From Comamonas_C sp026954015 (lineage in GTDB: Bacteria; Pseudomonadota; Gammaproteobacteria; Burkholderiales; Burkholderiaceae_C): a stretch of 64,000 nt of DNA. The notes under the pieces were generated by a model that saw only the letters and a program-made list of their open reading frames with translations, was not told the DNA's origin and made no database searches. Positions 1-8,209 of this stretch are shown here, one piece after another. Both the position numbers and the translations under genes were made by a program. The stretch is taken from positions 1 through 64,000 of the forward strand of contig JAPSFS010000010.1 of the NCBI GenBank assembly GCA_035063785.1, given 5' to 3'. Every line of letters begins with the position of its first letter. Position 1 is the stretch's first letter.

Positions 1-164
<164 letters not shown>

Positions 165-168
165 GTCC

Positions 169-1308
169 ATGCCCGCCCACGCCGCCCTCCGCGTACCGGG
201 CTGGTGGCGCGGCGCGGCGCTGGTGCTGGGCCTTGCGGCAGGCGCGCAGGCCGCGCCGCAGCCGCAGGTCGTGGCGCGCGGGCTGGAGCACCCGTGGGCC
301 GTGGCCTTCCTGCCCTCGGGGAACTTCCTCGTCACCGAGCGCCCTGGGCGCCTGCGCGTGGTGGAGCGCGGCGGCACGCTGCGCGCCGCGCCCGTCACCG
401 GCGTGCCCGACGTGGCGGCGAGCGGTCAGGGCGGCTTGCTCGACCTGGTGCTCGACAGCGACTTCGTGCACAACCGCACGCTGTATTTCTGCTACGCCGA
501 ACCGGGGCCGGGCGCCCGCAACGGCACGGCGCTGGCGCGCGCGCGGCTGTCGCGAGACGAGCGCGCGCTGCAGGACGTGCGGGTGCTTGTGCGCCAGCAG
601 CCCAAGGTGGCCAGCCATCTGCACTTCGGCTGCCGCATCGCCGAGCGGCTGGTGGACGGGCGCAGCGATGGCACGCTGTTTCTGACGCTGGGCGAGCGCT
701 TTTCGCAGCGCGACGCGGCGCAGCGCCTGGACAACCACCTCGGCAAGATCGTGCGCGTGGGCAAGGACGGGAGCGTTCCCGCCGACAACCCGCTGGTGGG
801 CCGCGCGGGCGCGCTGCCCGAAATCTGGAGCTGGGGCCACCGCAATGTCCAGGGCGCAGCCATTGCGCCCAACGGGCAGCTTTGGGTGACCGAGCACGGC
901 GCCATGGGCGGCGACGAAATCAACCTGCCGCGCGCCGGCGGCAACTACGGCTGGCCGGTGGTGAGTTTCGGCGTGAACTACGACGGCACGCCGGTGGGCA
1001 CGGGCCTGAGCGCCGCCCCGGGCATGGAGCCGCCGGTCTACCACTGGACGCCGTCGATCGCGCCCTCGGGCATGGCCTTTCTCACGAGCACGCGCTATGG
1101 CGAGAGCTGGCAAGGCAATCTGTTCGTCGCGGCGCTCAAGTTCCGCTACCTTGCGCGGTTGCAGGTGCAGGGCGAACGCGTCGTCTCCGAGCAGCGTCTG
1201 CTGGAAAACCTCAAGCAGCGCCTGCGCGACGTGCGCCAAGGGCCGGACGGACTGCTCTACCTGCTGACCGACGAGGCCGACGGCGAGCTCATCCGGCTAT
1301 TGCCGTAA
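169..1308 (+). CDS. PQQ-dependent sugar (aldose) dehydrogenase, secreted
   Basis: A 379-residue protein of the YliI/Asd soluble glucose dehydrogenase family, which oxidises aldoses in the periplasm using pyrroloquinoline quinone. It opens with a signal peptide (hydrophobic stretch around residues 12-25, cleavage near AQAAPQ). The six-bladed propeller signatures are visible: LEHPWAVAFLPSG near the N-terminus, a SHLHFGCRI segment, WSWGHRNVQG, and WVTEHGAMGGDEIN, the last two being family hallmarks around the active site and calcium site. Length is normal. No PQQ biosynthesis genes are in the window, so the cofactor must come from elsewhere. The native substrate cannot be told. Confidence 0.88.
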   Translation: MPAHAALRVPGWWRGAALVLGLAAGAQAAPQPQVVARGLEHPWAVAFLPSGNFLVTERPGRLRVVERGGTLRAAPVTGVPDVAASGQGGLLDLVLDSDFVHNRTLYFCYAEPGPGARNGTALARARLSRDERALQDVRVLVRQQPKVASHLHFGCRIAERLVDGRSDGTLFLTLGERFSQRDAAQRLDNHLGKIVRVGKDGSVPADNPLVGRAGALPEIWSWGHRNVQGAAIAPNGQLWVTEHGAMGGDEINLPRAGGNYGWPVVSFGVNYDGTPVGTGLSAAPGMEPPVYHWTPSIAPSGMAFLTSTRYGESWQGNLFVAALKFRYLARLQVQGERVVSEQRLLENLKQRLRDVRQGPDGLLYLLTDEADGELIRLLP

Positions 1309-1319
1309 GCCGGGGCCGT

Positions 1320-2435
1320 TCAAGCAAACACCCCCGCCGTCTCCTGCATGCCGCCCGACACCACGCCCAGGTGGTGCAGCGTGTCGCCCCAGGTCATTTC
1401 GAGCTGCGTGAGCGTCTTGAAGTAGTGGCTCACGATGTACTCGTCGGTCACGCCGATGCCGCCGTGCAGTTGCACCGCCTGCTGGCCGACGAAGCGCATG
1501 GACTGGCCGAGCTGCACCTTGGCGCGCGCGCAGGCGAGGCGGCGTTCGGCGGCGCCTGCGCCGAGCTTGAGGCTGGCGTAGTAGCTCATCGAGCGCGCGA
1601 GTTCGAGCTGCATCTTCATGTCGGCGACGCGGTGGCGCAGCGCCTGAAAGCTGGCGATCGGCACGCCGAACTGCTTGCGCTGGTTCATGTAGTCGACGGT
1701 GGTGCGCAGCGTCTGCTCCATCGCGCCCACGGCGTACGCGCACAGCGCGGCGATGCCCACGTCCTGCGCCAGCGCCAGCGCCGCCTGGCCCTCGCGCGTG
1801 ACGAGCGTCGCGGGCGTCTGGTGCAGCACAAGCTCGGCGGCGCGCCCGCCCTCCTGCGTTGCATAGCCCTGGGTGGCAAGGCCGCTGGCCGTGCGCTCGA
1901 CCAGGAACAGCGCCAGCGCGCCGTCGAGCTGCGCGGGCACCAGGAAGACGTCGGCGCGGTCGCCCACGGGAACTATGCTTTTGCGAGCTGTCAGCGCATG
2001 TCCATTGGGCGCTGGAGCCGCTTTTGACTCGCAAACGTCGAGCCGGTAGCGCGCCTTGCGCTCCTGGTGCGCGAGCACGGCGAGCGCCTCACCACTGGCA
2101 ATCTTCGGCAGCCACGCGGCCTGCAGCGGCTGCGCGGCGAAGTCGGCGAGCACGCGCGCGGCGATGAAGGCCTGCGCCAGCGGCGCAAGCACGATGCCGC
2201 GCCCCAGCTCCTCCATCGCCACCATCGCATCGATGGCGCCCTGTCCCAGACCGCCGTGCGCCTCGGGCACGGTGAGCGCCGTCAGGCCGAGTTCGGCGAG
2301 CTCGCCGTAGACCGCGCGGTCGAACCCGCCCGAGGCGACGATGGCGCGGCGGCGCTCGAAGGTGCAGGCCTTGTCCACCCAGCGGCGCACGGCGTCGCGC
2401 AGTTGCTGCTGATCGTCGGAAAAATCGAAATCCAT
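1320..2435 (-). CDS. Acyl-CoA dehydrogenase family protein (small, PimD-like subunit)
   Basis: A 371-residue flavoprotein-fold protein starting MDFDFSDDQQQLRDAVRRW. It has the N-terminal helical domain, middle beta domain and C-terminal helical domain of acyl-CoA dehydrogenases (QLHGGIGVTDEYIVSHYFK near residue 330). It lacks the usual YEGTxE catalytic segment, typical of the partner subunit in heteromeric enzymes such as pimeloyl-CoA dehydrogenase PimC/PimD. The larger paralogue lies 12 bp upstream on the same strand, so they form one operon and probably one complex oxidising long or dicarboxylic acyl-CoA substrates (inference). Residues 135-155 are encoded by a copy of the dispersed palindromic element. 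Confidence 0.85.
   Translation of the reverse strand: MDFDFSDDQQQLRDAVRRWVDKACTFERRRAIVASGGFDRAVYGELAELGLTALTVPEAHGGLGQGAIDAMVAMEELGRGIVLAPLAQAFIAARVLADFAAQPLQAAWLPKIASGEALAVLAHQERKARYRLDVCESKAAPAPNGHALTARKSIVPVGDRADVFLVPAQLDGALALFLVERTASGLATQGYATQEGGRAAELVLHQTPATLVTREGQAALALAQDVGIAALCAYAVGAMEQTLRTTVDYMNQRKQFGVPIASFQALRHRVADMKMQLELARSMSYYASLKLGAGAAERRLACARAKVQLGQSMRFVGQQAVQLHGGIGVTDEYIVSHYFKTLTQLEMTWGDTLHHLGVVSGGMQETAGVFA
1968..2028 (+). repeat. Dispersed palindromic element, copy inside acyl-CoA dehydrogenase gene
   Basis: The plus strand carries AGCTGTCAGCGC, a short spacer, GCGCTGGAGCC and then TTTTGA, the layout seen in the other copies in this window. The palindromic core is CAGCGC/GCGCTG. 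Read on the minus strand it contributes roughly residues 135-155 of the host gene (SKAAPAPNGHALTARKS region) without breaking the frame. Confidence 0.6.
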
Positions 2436-2447
2436 GTCTGTCTCCGT

Positions 2448-3629
2448 TCAGCCGAGCACGGTCTGGGCCACGATGTTGCGCTGCACCTCGTTGCTGCCGC
2501 CGTAGATCGTGGTCTTGCGCAGGTTGAAATACGTGGATGCCAGCGGCGCGTTGCCGATTTCGCCCCCGGGGAAGTCGCCCTGCCAGCCCGCGTCCATCGC
2601 CTCCTGGATCAGCGGCAGCGCGAACGGCCCGGCCGCGAGCATCATCAGCTCGGCGTAGCGCTGCTGGATTTCGCTGCCGCGGATCTTCAGCAGCCCCGCG
2701 ATGTCCAGCGGGTTCTTGCCGCTCTTTTGCGCCGAGAGCACGCGCAGCACCAGCATCTCGAGTGCCACGATGTCCACCTCCAGCAGCGCGATCTGGTCGC
2801 GAAAGCGCGCGTCGTCCCACAGGCCTTCGCGCCGCGCGATGCGCTTGAGGCGCTCGAGCTCGCGCTTGCTGCGGTTCACGTCGGCAATGTTGGTGCGCTC
2901 GTGGCTCAGCAGGTGCTTGGCGTAGGTCCAGCCCTTGTTTTCCTCGCCGATGAGCTGGTCGGCGGGCACCTCGACGTTGTCGAAGAAGACCTCGTTGACC
3001 TCGCACTCGCCGTCCAGCAACTTGATCGGGCGCACCGTCACGCCGGGCGAATGCATGTCGAGCACGATGAAGCTGATGCCGGTCTGCGGCTTGCCTTCGC
3101 TGCTCGTGCGCACCAGGTTGAACATCCAGTCGCCGTACTGGCCCAGCGTCGTCCAGGTCTTCTGGCCGTTGACGATGTACTTGTCGCCCTTGCGCTCGGC
3201 GCGGGTCTTCAGGCTGGCCAGGTCCGAGCCCGAGCCCGGCTCGGAATAGCCCTGGCTCCACCAGACCTCGCCGCTGGCGATGCCGGGCAGGAAGCGCTGT
3301 TGCTGCTCGGGCGAGCCAAACGCCATGATGACGGGCGCGACCATCACCGGCCCGAAGGGCACGATGCGCGGCGCGCCGGCGAGCGCGCACTCCTCTTCGA
3401 AGAGGTGGCGCTGCACCGCGTTCCAGCCCGGGCCGCCGAATTCCCTGGGCCAGCCGAAGGCTAGCCAGCCCCGCTTGCCCAGGATCTTGGCCCAGCCCTG
3501 CAGGTCTTCGCGCGTCAGGCGCAGCGCGTTATGCACCTTGTGCGCGGTCTCGGGTGGCAGATGCGCGCGCACCCAGGTGCGCACCTCGGCGCGAAACGCC
3601 TCTTCTTCGGGGGTGAATGCCAGATCCAT
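2448..3629 (-). CDS. Acyl-CoA dehydrogenase family protein (large, PimC-like subunit)
   Basis: A 393-residue acyl-CoA dehydrogenase. The start at 3629 (MDLAFTPEEEAFRAEVRTW) has a good AGGAG ribosome site 8-9 bases upstream; a longer open frame exists but is not family-like. Seen motifs: YSEPGSGSDLASLKTRAER (flavin and substrate region, ~residue 130), GQKTWTTLGQYGDW, and near the C-terminus TTIYGGSNEVQRNIVAQTVLG. The usual catalytic Glu position is Gly (IYGGSNE), as in PimC-type large subunits, where the base lies elsewhere. It forms a two-gene operon with the smaller paralogue and probably a heteromer acting in beta-oxidation of unusual acyl-CoAs. Confidence 0.88.
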   Translation of the reverse strand: MDLAFTPEEEAFRAEVRTWVRAHLPPETAHKVHNALRLTREDLQGWAKILGKRGWLAFGWPREFGGPGWNAVQRHLFEEECALAGAPRIVPFGPVMVAPVIMAFGSPEQQQRFLPGIASGEVWWSQGYSEPGSGSDLASLKTRAERKGDKYIVNGQKTWTTLGQYGDWMFNLVRTSSEGKPQTGISFIVLDMHSPGVTVRPIKLLDGECEVNEVFFDNVEVPADQLIGEENKGWTYAKHLLSHERTNIADVNRSKRELERLKRIARREGLWDDARFRDQIALLEVDIVALEMLVLRVLSAQKSGKNPLDIAGLLKIRGSEIQQRYAELMMLAAGPFALPLIQEAMDAGWQGDFPGGEIGNAPLASTYFNLRKTTIYGGSNEVQRNIVAQTVLG

Positions 3630-3705
3630 GCGGGTGACTCCTTTGTGCGGGCGGTTGTAGCACGCGCGGCCGCGCACGCCCTGTCCAGGCCGTGACAGCC
3701 CGCCC

Positions 3706-4374
3706 CTACGGCGCCGCGCCGAGCTGCTCGCACAGCCGCCGCACCAGCGCATCGAGCCGCTGCACCTCGGCCTGCAGCGCATCCACGCGCTGCGCCAGAT
3801 CGCCCTCGGCCCTGCCCACCCCGACAGGCGACGGCGTCTGCAGCGCGGCCAGGTCCACCGGCCCGCACAACAGCTGCGCCCAGCGCGGCTCGCGGGCGCC
3901 GGGGGCGCGGGGCAGCAGCACCACCAGCGGCCCGCCCTTGTCGTCGCCGCGCTCGGCCAGCTCGGCCAGGAACGCCTCGACGGAGGACGTGTCGGCAAAG
4001 CGGTGCCAGCGCTCGGCGTTGATGCGCAGCTCGGCCGCGGTCTGCGGGCCGCGCAGCATCAACAGGCCGAGCAGCGCCGCCGCCTGCGTGGGCACGGCCA
4101 CGGCGCGCTCGAAGTTGTGCTCCCAGCGCGCCACGCGCGCGCCGCCCACCTCCACCACCAGGCTCTGCTGGCGCAGCGCATCGAGCGCCTGCTGCACCTC
4201 GCCCTCGGCGAGCTGCATCACCGGCTCGCGGCTGCTCTTCTGGTTGCAGCCCAGCACCAGACTGTTGAGCGTGAGCGGATAGCTGTCGGGCACGGTGCGC
4301 GATTTTTCGAGCAGCGTGGCGAGCACGCGCGCCTCGGTGGCGGCAAGCGGCTGGGTGCGGGGATCGAAGGGCAT
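3706..4374 (-). CDS. YceH family (DUF480) protein
   Basis: 222 residues, normal for the family. The opening FDPRTQPLAATEARVLATLLEKSRTVPDSYPLTLNSLVLGCNQKSSREPV is the characteristic YceH N-terminus, a pair of winged-helix domains. A C-terminal coiled coil follows (DLAQRVDALQAEVQRLDALVRRLCEQL, roughly 190-218). The family's molecular function is not established; the fold suggests DNA binding or a regulatory adaptor. It is divergent from purN across a 185-bp gap. Confidence 0.85.
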   Translation of the reverse strand: MPFDPRTQPLAATEARVLATLLEKSRTVPDSYPLTLNSLVLGCNQKSSREPVMQLAEGEVQQALDALRQQSLVVEVGGARVARWEHNFERAVAVPTQAAALLGLLMLRGPQTAAELRINAERWHRFADTSSVEAFLAELAERGDDKGGPLVVLLPRAPGAREPRWAQLLCGPVDLAALQTPSPVGVGRAEGDLAQRVDALQAEVQRLDALVRRLCEQLGAAP

Positions 4375-4559
4375 GGCGGGGCAAGGCGACGTTGAACAAG
4401 TTCCTGCGATGGCGCGCGCCCGGCCCTGGGATGGAATGCAAGGCGCACACCGCAGCTATAGCACATGCTCTAGCGAGGATGTGCAACGCAGCAGTCGGCG
4501 CAAAGCCGGGATGCGCGGCGCGCCAGGGATGCGTTCAGCGTTGCCATAATCCATCAAGC

Positions 4560-5141
4560 ATGAAAAACATCGTGATTCTCATCTCCGGCACGGGCTCGAA
4601 CATGGCCGCCATCGTGCAGGCCGCCGAAACGCAGGAGTGGGCCGCTCGCCTGGGCGCGCGCGTGGCGGCGGTCATCAGCAACCGCGCCGATGCGCCGGGC
4701 CTCGCGTTCGCACGCGAGCACGGCATCGCCGCCGAGGTGGTCGAGCACACCGCCTATGCGAGCCGCGAGGCGTTCGACGCGCGGCTGGCCGAGGTCATCG
4801 ACGCTCACGCGCCCGCGCTCGTCGTGCTCGCAGGCTTCATGCGCATCCTCACGCCGGGGTTCGTCGCGCGCTATGCGGGACGGCTCGTCAACATCCACCC
4901 GTCGCTGCTGCCCGCCTTCCCGGGGCTGCACACGCACCAGCGCGCGATCGACGCGGGCTGCCGGTTCGCGGGCTGCACGGTGCACCAGGTGACGGCCGAA
5001 CTCGACATCGGGCCCATCGTCGATCAGGCGGTCGTGCCCATCCTGCCGGGCGACAGCGCCAGGCTGCTGGCCGCGCGCGTGCTCACGCAAGAGCACGTGA
5101 TCTACCCGCGCGCCGTGGCGCAGGTGGTATCAACACTGTAG
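4560..5141 (+). CDS. purN: Phosphoribosylglycinamide formyltransferase PurN
   Basis: 193 residues; transfers a formyl group from 10-formyl-THF to GAR in de novo purine synthesis. Start chosen at MKNIVILISGTGSNMAAI, the conserved N-terminus with the GTGSN phosphate loop; the frame is open further upstream but without homology. Also visible are the formyl-THF and catalytic segment VNIHPSLLPAFPGLHTH and the VTAELDIGPIVDQ segment. The stop codon is the TAG of a TAGCTG motif belonging to a dispersed palindromic element, so that element defines the last codons (QVVSTL). Confidence 0.96.
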   Translation: MKNIVILISGTGSNMAAIVQAAETQEWAARLGARVAAVISNRADAPGLAFAREHGIAAEVVEHTAYASREAFDARLAEVIDAHAPALVVLAGFMRILTPGFVARYAGRLVNIHPSLLPAFPGLHTHQRAIDAGCRFAGCTVHQVTAELDIGPIVDQAVVPILPGDSARLLAARVLTQEHVIYPRAVAQVVSTL

Positions 5142-5192
5142 CTGTCAACGCTTGCCAGACAAGCGATGGCAAGCGGTTTTATTGGTATTTTC
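5129..5192 (+). repeat. Dispersed palindromic element, copy spanning purN stop
   Basis: Contains TAGCTGTCAACGCTTGCC, then ACAAGCG, a second half AAGCGG and a T-rich tail. It occupies the whole purN-rsmB spacer and supplies the purN TAG stop at 5139-5141. Confidence 0.6.
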
Positions 5193-5193
5193 G

Positions 5194-6465
5194 ATGCACC
5201 CCCAAGCCCTGCTCGACACCTGCTCCGACCTGCTGCGCGAGGTGCTCACCTTCGAGCACCCGGCCGACGCGGTCGTCTCGCGCTACTTTCGCGCGCACCG
5301 CCACCTCGGGCCGCGCGAGCGCGCGACGCTGGCCGAGACCACCTACGCGGTGCTGCGGCGCAAACTGCAGTTCGAGCGGCTGGCGCGATCGGGCTCGGGC
5401 GGGCGCGAGCGGCGCCTGGCGATCCTCGGCTTCGTCGGCGCGCGCGGCTACCTGGACGGCGCGCTCTCGCCGCAGGAGCGCCAGTGGCTCGCCGACTGCG
5501 ACGCGGTCGCGCCCGCCGACTACTTCGAGCCCGAACGCCACAACCTGCCCGCGTGGATCGCCGCGCCGCTCAAGGCCCGGCTGGGCGACGCCTTCTGGCC
5601 GTTGGCCGACAGCCTGCTGCAACCGGCGCCGCTCGATCTGCGCGTCAACACTTTCAAGGCAAAACGTCCGCAAGCGCAGGCGGAGCTTGCGCAAGCAGCT
5701 ATCAAGTCAGAAGTCACCCCCTACTCGCCCTGGGGCCTGCGCGTGCACGGCAAACCGGCGGTGAACCGGCTGGAGCTCTTCACGAGCGGCGCCATCGAGG
5801 TGCAGGACGAAGGCTCGCAGCTGCTCGCGCTGCTGCTGGACGCCAGGCGCGGCGAGATGGTGGTGGACTTCTGCGCGGGCGCGGGCGGCAAGACGCTGGC
5901 CATCGGCGCCACCATGCGCTCGACCGGACGGCTCTACGCCTTCGACGTCTCGGCCCACCGGCTGGACGCGCTCAAGCCCCGCCTGGCGCGCTCGGGCCTG
6001 TCGAACGTGTACCCGGCGGCGATCGCGCACGAACGTGATGAGCGCATCAAGCGCCTGGCGGGCAAGATGGACCGCGTGCTCGTCGACGCGCCCTGCTCGG
6101 GCCTGGGCACGCTGCGGCGCAACCCCGATCTGAAATGGCGCCAGTCGCCCGAAAGCGTGCAGGAACTCACCGCCAGGCAGACGGCGATCCTCACGAGCGC
6201 CGCGCGGCTGGTGAAATCGGGCGGGCGCCTCGTCTACGCCACCTGCAGCCTGCTGGCCGAGGAAAACGAGGCCATCGCCGACGCCTTCGGCGCCGCGCAG
6301 CGCGACTTCCTGCCGCTGCCCGCGGGCGAACTGCTCGCGCAACTGAAGGTGCCGAATGCGGCGAGCCTTGCCAGCGGCGGCGAGGACGGGCAGCGCTACA
6401 TGCGCCTGTGGCCGCACCGCCACCAGACGGACGGGTTCTTTGCCGCCGTCTGGCAGCGGCGCTAG
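5194..6465 (+). CDS. RsmB/NOP2-type rRNA (cytosine-C5) methyltransferase
   Basis: 423 residues from the proposed ATG at 5194 (MHPQALLDTCSDLLREVL); a 14-codon longer frame reads through the dispersed repeat and is unlikely. The C-terminal half is a Rossmann methyltransferase: SAM-binding VVDFCAGAGGKTLAIGA (~225-241), DRVLVDAPCSGLGTLRRNPDLKW with the PC motif, and VYATCSLLAEENE with the catalytic TCS cysteine. The N-terminal NusB-like region is reduced, so this may be RsmB or a paralogue. Residues 156-175 (AKRPQAQAELAQAAIKSEVT) derive from a copy of the dispersed element. Confidence 0.88.
   Translation: MHPQALLDTCSDLLREVLTFEHPADAVVSRYFRAHRHLGPRERATLAETTYAVLRRKLQFERLARSGSGGRERRLAILGFVGARGYLDGALSPQERQWLADCDAVAPADYFEPERHNLPAWIAAPLKARLGDAFWPLADSLLQPAPLDLRVNTFKAKRPQAQAELAQAAIKSEVTPYSPWGLRVHGKPAVNRLELFTSGAIEVQDEGSQLLALLLDARRGEMVVDFCAGAGGKTLAIGATMRSTGRLYAFDVSAHRLDALKPRLARSGLSNVYPAAIAHERDERIKRLAGKMDRVLVDAPCSGLGTLRRNPDLKWRQSPESVQELTARQTAILTSAARLVKSGGRLVYATCSLLAEENEAIADAFGAAQRDFLPLPAGELLAQLKVPNAASLASGGEDGQRYMRLWPHRHQTDGFFAAVWQRR
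5658..5713 (-). repeat. Dispersed palindromic element, copy inside rsmB-like gene
   Basis: On the minus strand it reads TTGATAGCTGCTTGCGC, a spacer, GCGCTTGCGGACGTTTT. The host gene on the plus strand decodes the stop-free complement as ...LAQAAIKSE, the same element frame as in lpxB and the trmH-family gene. Confidence 0.6.
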
Positions 6466-6507
6466 ACGCGTGGCGCGCGTGCACATGGAACGCACGTTTA
6501 TTTACGT

Positions 6508-6536
6508 TTGACGTTACTAACTTTTCACGTTATTAT
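6508..6536 (+). promoter_or_regulatory. Predicted higBA sigma-70 promoter with ACGTT repeats
   Basis: TTGACG at 6508-6513, a 17-bp spacer and TATTAT at 6531-6536 make a near-consensus promoter in an AT-rich island. Four ACGTT copies begin at 6494, 6504, 6511 and 6527, two of them as ACGTTA; they flank and overlap both boxes and are a candidate HigA operator (inference). The start of transcription would fall about at 6543, the proposed GTG start of higB. Confidence 0.65.
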
Positions 6537-6542
6537 TCATTC

Positions 6543-6824
6543 GTGGCGATCCAATCCTTCAAGTGCCGCGAGACGCAAGCACTGTTCACGCTGCATCGCG
6601 TACGCCGCTGGATCCATATCGAAACCGCCGCGCTGAAGAAATTGCGCCTGCTGCACGCCGTCCATGTGCTGCAAGATTTGCGCATTCCTCCGGGGAATCG
6701 TCTGGAGGCGCTGTCTGGCGATCGCAAAGGCCAGTACAGCATACGGATCAACGACCAGTGGCGTATTTGCTTCGCATGGACACCGGAAGGACCCGAGGAC
6801 GTGGAAATCGTCGACTATCACTGA
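6543..6824 (+). CDS. higB: HigB/RelE-family mRNA interferase toxin
   Basis: 93 residues from GTG at 6543. It has the HigB pattern: IQSFKCRETQALF at the N-terminus, LRIPPGNRLEALSGDRKGQYSIRINDQWRICF in the middle and a terminal VEIVDYH. Members of this family cleave mRNA on the ribosome. There is no in-frame ATG and no visible Shine-Dalgarno site before the GTG, while the promoter predicts an mRNA starting at about that base. The antitoxin gene follows 42 bp downstream, toxin first as usual for higBA. The start codon is the least certain part. Confidence 0.85.
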   Translation: MAIQSFKCRETQALFTLHRVRRWIHIETAALKKLRLLHAVHVLQDLRIPPGNRLEALSGDRKGQYSIRINDQWRICFAWTPEGPEDVEIVDYH

Positions 6825-6866
6825 CGCCAGCACGCCCATGGCGGATGAAGCACAGGAGTGTGAACC

Positions 6867-7163
6867 ATGAACAAGCAACTACCCCTTCCGACCCCCGGCG
6901 AGATTCTCGCCACCGAATTCCTGGAGCCCATGGGGCTCACGCAGTACCGTCTCGCCAAGGCCATCCACGTGCCCCAGACGCGCATCGCCGCCATCATCAA
7001 GGATGGCCGCTCGATCACGGCCGACACCGCGCTGCGCCTCGCGCGCTTCTTCGGCACTTCCACCGAGTTCTGGATGAATCTGCAGAGCCAGTACGACACC
7101 GACACGGCACGTCTGGCGATCGGCATGGAGCTGGAGAGCATCGAGCCGTTCGCAACGGCCTGA
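6867..7163 (+). CDS. higA: HigA-family antitoxin (XRE repressor)
   Basis: 98 residues with an AGGAG site upstream. The protein begins PLPTPGEILATEFLEPMGLTQYRLAKAIHVP, the standard HigA opening, and contains a Cro/CI helix-turn-helix (LTQYRLAKAIHVPQTRIAAIIKDG, residues ~24-47) followed by TADTALRLARFFGTSTEFWMNLQ. It should bind and neutralise HigB and repress the promoter upstream of higB. Length is normal. Confidence 0.92.
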   Translation: MNKQLPLPTPGEILATEFLEPMGLTQYRLAKAIHVPQTRIAAIIKDGRSITADTALRLARFFGTSTEFWMNLQSQYDTDTARLAIGMELESIEPFATA

Positions 7164-7184
7164 CGCCACCGGCGCCCACCTGCC

Positions 7185-8096
7185 TTACCCCTCGCCGCGC
7201 TCCCACCACCGTGCGCCGAACTGGCCCTGCATCCACGTGATGAACTGGCGCACCTTGGCGGGCACCATGCGCGGCGACGGGAAGACCGCGTGCACCTCCT
7301 GCTGGGGCAGTTGCCAGGCGTCCAGCAGGCTCACCACGGCGCCATCCACCAGCGAGTGCTGCGCCACGTAGCGCGGCAGCGCGGCAATGCCCATGCCGCT
7401 GCGTGCGGCAAGCAGCAGCATCGAGAGGTTGTTGGAGCGCAGCCGCGCGTGCACGGTCACGCTTTTCTGGCAGCCGTCTCGACCGGTGAACTGCCAGCGC
7501 TCGTCGCCCTGCACGCTGCTGTAGATCAGCACATCGTGGCGCGCCAGGTCGTCGGGCCGGCGCGGCGTGGCGTGCGCCTGCAGGTAATCGGGTGAAGCCA
7601 CGAGTACCCAGGGGTTCACGCCCAGCCAGGCCGCGCCCAGCGTGGAATCGGCCAGCTTGCCCAGGCGCACGGCCACGTCCACGCCCTGCTCCACCAGGTT
7701 CACGTAGCGGTCGTCGCACTGCAGGTCGATCTGCAGCTGCGGGTTCATGCGCATGAACTGCAGCACCAGCGGCGCCATCACGCGCCGCCCGAAGGCCACC
7801 GACGAGCTCACGCGCATGCTGCCCTCGGCCTGCGTCTGCAAGAGCGTGCCGACGGAGCTCGCCTCGTCCACGTGCAGGCAGATGAGCTTGCATTTTTCGT
7901 AGTACAGCAGGCCGATCTCCGTCGGGCTCACGCCGTGCGTGGTGCGATGCAGCAGCCGCGCGCCGAGCTGCTGCTCCATGCGGTTGATCTGCTTGGTGGC
8001 GGCGGGCTGGCCGATGCCTGCCTCCTGCGCGGCCTTGCTGAATGAGCCGAGGTCGACGATGCGAACGAAGAGGCGGATGTCCTGGATGCGGTCCAT
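7185..8096 (-). CDS. LysR-family transcriptional regulator of the glyoxylate operon
   Basis: 303 residues starting MDRIQDIRLFVRIVDLGSFSKAAQEAG at 8096; the ATG three codons upstream (8105) is rejected because it lies inside a palindrome and has no spaced ribosome site. The N-terminal winged helix (residues 1-60) is clear, followed by a substrate-binding domain for an inducer. It is divergent from gcl with 113 bp between starts, and a LysR-type T-N11-A palindrome lies next to its start, so it probably controls gcl and itself. The inducer is not readable from sequence. Confidence 0.85.
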   Translation of the reverse strand: MDRIQDIRLFVRIVDLGSFSKAAQEAGIGQPAATKQINRMEQQLGARLLHRTTHGVSPTEIGLLYYEKCKLICLHVDEASSVGTLLQTQAEGSMRVSSSVAFGRRVMAPLVLQFMRMNPQLQIDLQCDDRYVNLVEQGVDVAVRLGKLADSTLGAAWLGVNPWVLVASPDYLQAHATPRRPDDLARHDVLIYSSVQGDERWQFTGRDGCQKSVTVHARLRSNNLSMLLLAARSGMGIAALPRYVAQHSLVDGAVVSLLDAWQLPQQEVHAVFPSPRMVPAKVRQFITWMQGQFGARWWERGEG

Positions 8097-8103
8097 GCAC
8101 GCC

Positions 8104-8118
8104 ATTCCACCACGGAAT
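8104..8118. promoter_or_regulatory. Candidate LysR-type operator
   Basis: ATTCC-N5-GGAAT is a perfect inverted repeat containing a T-N11-A core. It sits just upstream of the LysR start and 92 bp upstream of gcl, the usual position for an autoregulatory and activation site. Assignment to this regulator is inference. Confidence 0.5.
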
Positions 8119-8209
8119 AAGCGTCATGCGCAAGAGCACTCTTCCGTTCAAGGCCCATCACGCGGACCATCACGACCGTCAAACAAGACGCAGACAAGGA
8201 GAACATCCC

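Noticed and set aside
8096..8105. Upstream ATG (8105) as start of the LysR gene
   Set aside because: It lies inside the ATTCC-N5-GGAAT palindrome with no spaced ribosome site; the ATG at 8096 has a GGAA site and fits the family.
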